In this document: piece by piece, positions 59,852 to 64,000 of the stretch
How positions within the stretch are numbered: the stretch's first letter is position 1
How the letters are laid out: every line of letters begins with the position of its first letter
Assembly: GCF_001465595.2 (NCBI RefSeq)
Contig: NZ_CP013481.2
Span: 496,001 to 560,000, forward strand
Direction of reading: 5' to 3'
Length of the DNA stretch: 64,000 nucleotides
From: Pandoraea apista
Lineage (GTDB): Bacteria; Pseudomonadota; Gammaproteobacteria; Burkholderiales; Burkholderiaceae
Made by a program: the position numbers and the translations under genes
Notes under the pieces: generated by a model
Databases searched by the model: none
Told to the model about the DNA's origin: nothing
The model's input: only the letters and a program-made list of their open reading frames with translations

Positions 59852-62134
59852 ATGCTGTTGTTCAATACGTTGCAAGCGCGTCGTCGTACGGCGCATGATC
59901 TCCCGCGAACGTCGCCGGACGCCTTCCGCGTGCGCCTTCGTCGTATTTGTGCAATGACAGCCGGCACGCTCGGCGTGCTGGGCGGCGTTGTTCCTGCGAC
60001 CTCGCATGCGAGTGCGTTGGGTGACGGTGTGCGTGCGCTTGGCGCCGGCACTCATCTGCAACGCAGTATCGCGTTGGCCGACCTCGGCATTACGGCGCCT
60101 GTCGTGCTCTCGGGCGACACCAGCCAGGACTTCTACCTGCCGGTGCCCAAGGGCCTGCCGCTGGCCGACGCCTCGGTAGCGTTCGACGGCCGCTATCTGA
60201 AGGGCGAACCGGGGGCGGCCTCCGTGGTGCTCTCCATCGACGGCCAGCCGATGACCTCGCAATCCGTGCCCGATGGCGACGGGCCGTTGCAGCGCAATCT
60301 GTCGGTGTCGTCGCGCCCACGCGAAACGGGCTTCGTGCGTCTGTCGGTGAACTGGCATTCGCGCACTGGCACCTATCGGTGCGAGCCGGATCGCTCGATG
60401 GCGAACTCGGTGACGATCACGCCGCAAACGCGTCTGACCTACCGCATCGATCAGAAGTCGGTCACGAGTCTCGACGACGCCTGGGGCACACTGCCCGGTG
60501 CGCCGTCGTTGCTCGTCGCATCGAAGACGCTGAGTCAGGAGACGTTCGATAGCGCATGGCGTATTGGCGTTGCGCTTGAGCGAAGCGGCAAGCGTGTCGT
60601 CGTGCGGGCGTTGCCCGCCGTGGGCGACATTGTCGACACGCGCGGCGTCAACGTGCCGGCCGCCCTCGCGGCGGTGCCGGCCTTCGCCGCATTGCGAGAC
60701 AACAGCGCAACGCACAAGCTGGCCAACGACGCTGAGTTGGGGGCGTTGATGGCGATGAATGCGCCCTCGGTCAGCGGCGATGTCGCGGTCGCAGACGCCG
60801 CGCTGCGTGCGCGTCTGAGCGCCGCATTCGATGCTGTGCAGGGCCAGCTTGCCAGTGACGCAGATGCTGCCGAGGCATTTAAGACCTGGCGCGCGCAACG
60901 CGCACCGCTCGCGGGCGACGCGCTCGGCGCCAAGCAGATTCGTCTGCTGGCCATGGGCAGTCAGTCCGTGATCGCCGTGTCGGGAGACGCCGGTGCACAA
61001 GCTGCCGGTCTCTTCGACGATTCGCTGCGCCGCCTGTTGCTTTCGAATAACGTGACCGCTCCGATCGCGCATACCCCGGACATTGCGGACAAACAGGTGG
61101 TGCGCCTGTCGAGCCTCGGGGGCTCGTCGAATAGCTTCGACGTGCTCGCACGCGGCGACTGGACCGTGACCTTTCCGCTGAGCGCCGTGGCTTCCGACGG
61201 CCGCATGCCTGGAGAGATCTCACTGTATCTGGCGGCGGCGCCCGGCCCGGCGACATCGAAGCCCGTGGCAACGGTGTTCTGGAACGGCATTCTGCTCGCG
61301 GCCAAGCAACTCGACGCGAACGGGCGGCCTGAGCAACTCAAGGCGCGCGTGCCGGGCTATGTGCTTGGCGTGAACAATACGTTGCGTGTGTCGGTGCAGC
61401 GTCAACCGTACTCGGCCAACTGCGACGAGATTCCGCAGGCCTATCCGGTCAACGTGCTGCCCGCGGCGAGCTACATCCGCCCGGGCAAGGCTGAGCCGGA
61501 CGGCACCTTTGTGGGCTTGCTGCCGCTGATGGCGGGCAATCCGCAACTGATCGTGCCCGATCGGTATCTCGAAGACGCACCTGCCAACATTCGCCGGGTG
61601 ATCGGAATCGCCGCGGCAAGCGGTCTGTCGCCGTCGCGTGCAGAGCTGATGGTGGCCGCAGGCGGCAAGAGCGTGAAGCCGGGCAAGCCATTCGTGGCGA
61701 TGGAAGTGGCAGTGGACGGTGCCAAGCCGACGGTGAGCGTGACCGACCGCAAACGGCTGGAGATCGGCGGCAAAGACGCCAAGTGGCTGGATATCACCGG
61801 TTTGCAAAACCTGTCGACGGCCGAAGTCGTGCGCGCAAGCGGCGAAGACGGTCTGCTTTGGTACGCGATCGGTACGCCGCGCGCAGACATTGGCGAGCCG
61901 TTCCTGCTGAATCGCGGCAATCTGGCGATCATCGGACCGGCCGGCCCGGTGGCCTGGATCGACAGCAGCAATCCGGACGCGAGCATGCCGCCGGGCGCGG
62001 GCGAGAGTGCGTTCTACGAATGGCGTCGCTATGTCTCGTGGGGCGTGCCGGCAATTGCGATCACGCTGCTGGTTCTGCTGTTGATTCTTGTGCTGGCGCT
62101 GCGTGCCGGTCGCAGGAAGAACGGCGGTCATTGA
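59852..62134 (+). CDS. BcsB-like periplasmic polysaccharide-synthase subunit
   Basis: 760 aa. Signal-like segment at about 32-55 (ICAMTAGTLGVLGGVVPATSHASA) and a single C-terminal TM helix (WGVPAIAITLLVLLLILVLAL) with a basic tail, the BcsB topology of a periplasmic domain anchored by one helix. Carbohydrate-binding-like parts: SQDFYLPVPKGLPLADASVAFDGRYL pattern, SVSSRPRETGFVRLSVNWHSRTG and later ISLYLAAAPGPATSKPVATVFWNGILLAAKQL pattern. In cellulose synthases BcsB guides the growing chain across the periplasm; here it would partner the NfrB-like transferase next door. The native start could also be the ATG at 59954. Confidence 0.85.
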   Translation: MLLFNTLQARRRTAHDLPRTSPDAFRVRLRRICAMTAGTLGVLGGVVPATSHASALGDGVRALGAGTHLQRSIALADLGITAPVVLSGDTSQDFYLPVPKGLPLADASVAFDGRYLKGEPGAASVVLSIDGQPMTSQSVPDGDGPLQRNLSVSSRPRETGFVRLSVNWHSRTGTYRCEPDRSMANSVTITPQTRLTYRIDQKSVTSLDDAWGTLPGAPSLLVASKTLSQETFDSAWRIGVALERSGKRVVVRALPAVGDIVDTRGVNVPAALAAVPAFAALRDNSATHKLANDAELGALMAMNAPSVSGDVAVADAALRARLSAAFDAVQGQLASDADAAEAFKTWRAQRAPLAGDALGAKQIRLLAMGSQSVIAVSGDAGAQAAGLFDDSLRRLLLSNNVTAPIAHTPDIADKQVVRLSSLGGSSNSFDVLARGDWTVTFPLSAVASDGRMPGEISLYLAAAPGPATSKPVATVFWNGILLAAKQLDANGRPEQLKARVPGYVLGVNNTLRVSVQRQPYSANCDEIPQAYPVNVLPAASYIRPGKAEPDGTFVGLLPLMAGNPQLIVPDRYLEDAPANIRRVIGIAAASGLSPSRAELMVAAGGKSVKPGKPFVAMEVAVDGAKPTVSVTDRKRLEIGGKDAKWLDITGLQNLSTAEVVRASGEDGLLWYAIGTPRADIGEPFLLNRGNLAIIGPAGPVAWIDSSNPDASMPPGAGESAFYEWRRYVSWGVPAIAITLLVLLLILVLALRAGRRKNGGH

Positions 62135-62153
62135 GTAGTAGAGGCACGTCATC

Positions 62154-63851
62154 GTGATCTCTTCTCTCTATTGGCCCTATCTGGTCGCCGACTACTATCA
62201 CGCGCTGGAAGTTGCCGGTGCAGTCGTTGGCGTCGCCATCCTGCTCTCGAGCATCGACGATCTGTTCGTCGATGCCTGGTACTGGGTGCGCCAGATCTAT
62301 CGCTCGCTGTTCATCAAGCGGCGCTACACGCCGTTGCAGGCATCGCAGTTGCGCGACGCGCGTGAGCAGCCGCTGGCGATCATGGTGCCGGCGTGGCTCG
62401 AGTACGACGTGATTGCCGCCATGCTCGAGAGCATGGTGGGCACGCTTGAGTACAAGAACTACATGATTTTCGTCGGCACGTACAAGAACGACGAGAAAAC
62501 GAAGACCGAAGTCGAACGGATGCGCCGCCGCTATCGTCAACTGGTGCGCGTGGAGGTGCCTCACGATGGACCGACCTGCAAGGCCGACTGCCTGAACTGG
62601 ATCGTGCAGGCGATCTTCAAGCAGAATCAACAGCAGGCAGAGCCCTTTGCCGGCGTGATTCTGCACGACAGCGAAGACGTGCTTCACCCGCTGGAGCTGA
62701 AGTACTACAACTACCTGTTACCGCGTATCGACTTCATTCAATTGCCGGTGACCTCGCTCGAGCGCGAATGGTACGAACTCGTTGCAGGCACCTACATGGA
62801 CGAGTTTGCCGAATGGCACACCAAGGATCTGGTGGTGCGCGAGAGCCTGTCGAAGATGGTGCCGTCGGCGGGCGTGGGCACGTGTTTCTCGCGTCGCGCC
62901 CTCGAAGAGCTGGCCGCCGAGACGCACAACCAGCCTTTCAATACCGACACGCTCACCGAGGATTACGACATCGGCGCGCGGCTGGCGCGTCGTGGCATGA
63001 AGCAGATCTTCGGCAAGTTCCCGGTCGAGTACGTGATCAAGCGCACCGGACTCTTCGGCTTCGGTAAGGAGAAGGTGTCGACGATCCGCATGCCGCTCGG
63101 CATACGCGAGTACTTCCCTAACACGTTCAAGACGGCATATCGGCAGAAGGCGCGCTGGACATTGGGTATTGGCCTGCAAGGCTGGGCACAGGTCGGCTGG
63201 CAGGGTTCGCTCGCCACGAAGTATCTGCTGTTCCGCGACCGCAAGGGCCTGGCCACGTCGTTCATTGCGATCATCGCTTACGTGCTGCTGCTCAACTTCG
63301 TGCTGTTTCTGATCGCCGACAAACTGGGTTGGTGGACGATCTATTACCCGTCGATCTTTCCGCCCAACGGCTGGGTCATGACACTGATGAGTGTGAATGC
63401 CGTTGCGCTGGCGTTGCGCGTATCGCAGCGCAGCTTCTTCGTGTATCACATGTACGGCTGGGAACACGCGCTGCTCGCCGCACCCCGTATGGTGATCGGC
63501 AATTTCATCAATGCAATGGCCGCCGCGCGTGCCTGGCGTCTGTTTATCGTCCATCTCGTCACGGGCAAGCGCCTCGTGTGGGACAAGACGATGCACGATT
63601 TCCCTTCGACCGATCAGCTCACGCAGCAGCGTCAGCGATTGGGTGAATTGTTGCTGTCGTGGCAAGCCATCGATGAGACCAAGCTGGCATTTGCGCTAGA
63701 GACGCAAACCCGCGAGGGTCGCCCGCTTGGCGAAATCCTCATGCAACTGGGCTGGCTCGACGAAGCCACGCTCTCCGAAGCCATCTCGTTTCAGCAAGGT
63801 GTGGCCGCCCCGTCGCTGCAGCCTGCCAACTCTCCCTCTGCCGCGACATGA
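62154..63851 (+). CDS. NfrB-like GT2 glycosyltransferase with MshEN c-di-GMP-binding domain
   Basis: 565 aa from a GTG at 62154. Topology: an N-terminal TM helix (VAGAVVGVAILLSSIDDLFVDAW region), a cytoplasmic GT2 domain, then TM helices (SFIAIIAYVLLLNFVLFLIA, WVMTLMSVNAVALALRVSQ). Processive GT motifs: HDSED (DxD-type), TEDYDIGARL and QKARW (QxxRW). The C-terminus has two tandem MshEN motifs (RLGELLLSWQAIDETKLAFA and PLGEILMQLGWLDEATLSEA regions), the form that binds c-di-GMP. This matches E. coli NfrB, which makes a ManNAc-containing exopolysaccharide and acts in phage N4 infection. Stop overlaps the next start (ATGA). Confidence 0.9.
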   Translation: MISSLYWPYLVADYYHALEVAGAVVGVAILLSSIDDLFVDAWYWVRQIYRSLFIKRRYTPLQASQLRDAREQPLAIMVPAWLEYDVIAAMLESMVGTLEYKNYMIFVGTYKNDEKTKTEVERMRRRYRQLVRVEVPHDGPTCKADCLNWIVQAIFKQNQQQAEPFAGVILHDSEDVLHPLELKYYNYLLPRIDFIQLPVTSLEREWYELVAGTYMDEFAEWHTKDLVVRESLSKMVPSAGVGTCFSRRALEELAAETHNQPFNTDTLTEDYDIGARLARRGMKQIFGKFPVEYVIKRTGLFGFGKEKVSTIRMPLGIREYFPNTFKTAYRQKARWTLGIGLQGWAQVGWQGSLATKYLLFRDRKGLATSFIAIIAYVLLLNFVLFLIADKLGWWTIYYPSIFPPNGWVMTLMSVNAVALALRVSQRSFFVYHMYGWEHALLAAPRMVIGNFINAMAAARAWRLFIVHLVTGKRLVWDKTMHDFPSTDQLTQQRQRLGELLLSWQAIDETKLAFALETQTREGRPLGEILMQLGWLDEATLSEAISFQQGVAAPSLQPANSPSAAT

Positions 63852-64000
63852 TGACGCCCTCAACGCCTCTGACGCCTCTGACGCCTTTGCGCACACTCGC
63901 ACTCGTTGCGGCGATGACCTGTTGTGGGTCCGCGCTTCCGACGTCGGCATTCGCTCAGACATCCTCGGCCACTGCCGACAAGGCAACCGGTGAAGCACCG
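63848..64000 (+). CDS. Exported protein, 5' part (runs off the window); possible NfrA-like outer-membrane component
   Basis: 51 codons from the ATG at 63848 (or 63851), overlapping the nfrB-like stop by ATGA. After a Thr/Pro-rich start (MMTPSTPLTPLTPL) comes a signal peptide (RTLALVAAMTCCGSALPTSAFA) with cleavage predicted after FAQ. Only about 12 mature residues are visible. By comparison with the nfrAB arrangement the gene may encode an outer-membrane TPR protein, but nothing beyond export can be seen here. Confidence 0.75.
   Translation, partial: MMTPSTPLTPLTPLRTLALVAAMTCCGSALPTSAFAQTSSATADKATGEAP

Noticed and set aside
59738..61072. 444-codon open frame on the minus strand
   Set aside because: Shadow of the BcsB-like gene; no recognisable protein features.

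Overview
The window looks like a chromosome segment of a high-G+C beta-proteobacterium of the Burkholderiaceae, with Pandoraea or a close relative as my best guess. This is inferred from gene content (MHS transporters, giant filamentous-haemagglutinin genes, an AcoR-type alcohol/aldehyde dehydrogenase locus, CreA, an Nfr-type polysaccharide module) and codon style; no rRNA or marker gene is present to prove it. The left 24-28 kb is accessory DNA. From about 28.6 kb rightwards the genes look like resident chromosome.

Accessory part. Positions 1-13940 hold an aromatic-catabolism cluster. It has a LysR regulator (partial, left edge), a Rieske ring-hydroxylating dioxygenase (alpha, beta, and a phthalate-type reductase) interleaved with two SnoaL-like proteins, a second LysR paralogous to the first, an amidase, an MHS transporter and a third LysR. 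A two-component flavin monooxygenase (reductase plus EthD-like protein, divergent from the oxygenase), two 4-oxalocrotonate-tautomerase-like proteins and a XylE-type catechol 2,3-dioxygenase complete it. The lower meta pathway is absent. At 14.5 kb this DNA abuts, through a 20-bp tandem duplication, a filamentous-haemagglutinin gene that has lost its 5' end. Next come a 5'-truncated JAB-E1 (ThiF) gene and a DUF6527 gene, remnants of a ubiquitin-like conjugation locus. An IS2-group IS3-family element ends inside the DUF6527 gene. Integrase debris, an XRE protein, a full-length tyrosine integrase and a 50-nt tRNA-Thr 3' half with its terminator follow, a likely attR of a tRNA-Thr genomic island. 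A second small accessory patch (24.3-28.3 kb) holds a DUF2726 gene broken by one stop codon, a small DNA-binding protein and a NERD-nuclease/SF1-helicase fusion. A relic of that helicase lies at 33.45 kb.

Resident part. At 28.6-33.5 kb a LysR is divergent from an MHS transporter, an M20 amidohydrolase and a DUF2817 peptidase. At 33.6-44.9 kb lies an envelope/stress region. On the minus strand are an exported caspase-like peptidase with Sel1-type repeats, a SulP transporter and a one-TM protein. On the plus strand are a lipoprotein, a polytopic protein and an exported glycerophosphodiesterase, then YbjN, an ECF sigma factor and its anti-sigma factor, then a membrane protein and a lipoprotein. 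Two near-identical promoter-like elements (40961-40991 and 43070-43100, same 13-nt spacing) precede the sigma operon and the next operon, which predicts an autoregulated ECF regulon.

At 45-50 kb an iron alcohol dehydrogenase and an aldehyde dehydrogenase are divergent from an AcoR-like sigma-54 activator. The gap contains a well-formed -24/-12 promoter and three palindromes spaced two helical turns apart. CreA, a UvrD-like helicase with a DUF5710 tail, and a four-gene operon of exported proteins ending in a CsgG lipoprotein follow. Then come tRNA-Ala(GGC) and tRNA-Glu(TTC). The window closes with WecB, a BcsB-like protein, an NfrB-like glycosyltransferase carrying a MshEN c-di-GMP domain, and the start of a further exported protein: a probable c-di-GMP-controlled poly-ManNAc-type exopolysaccharide system.
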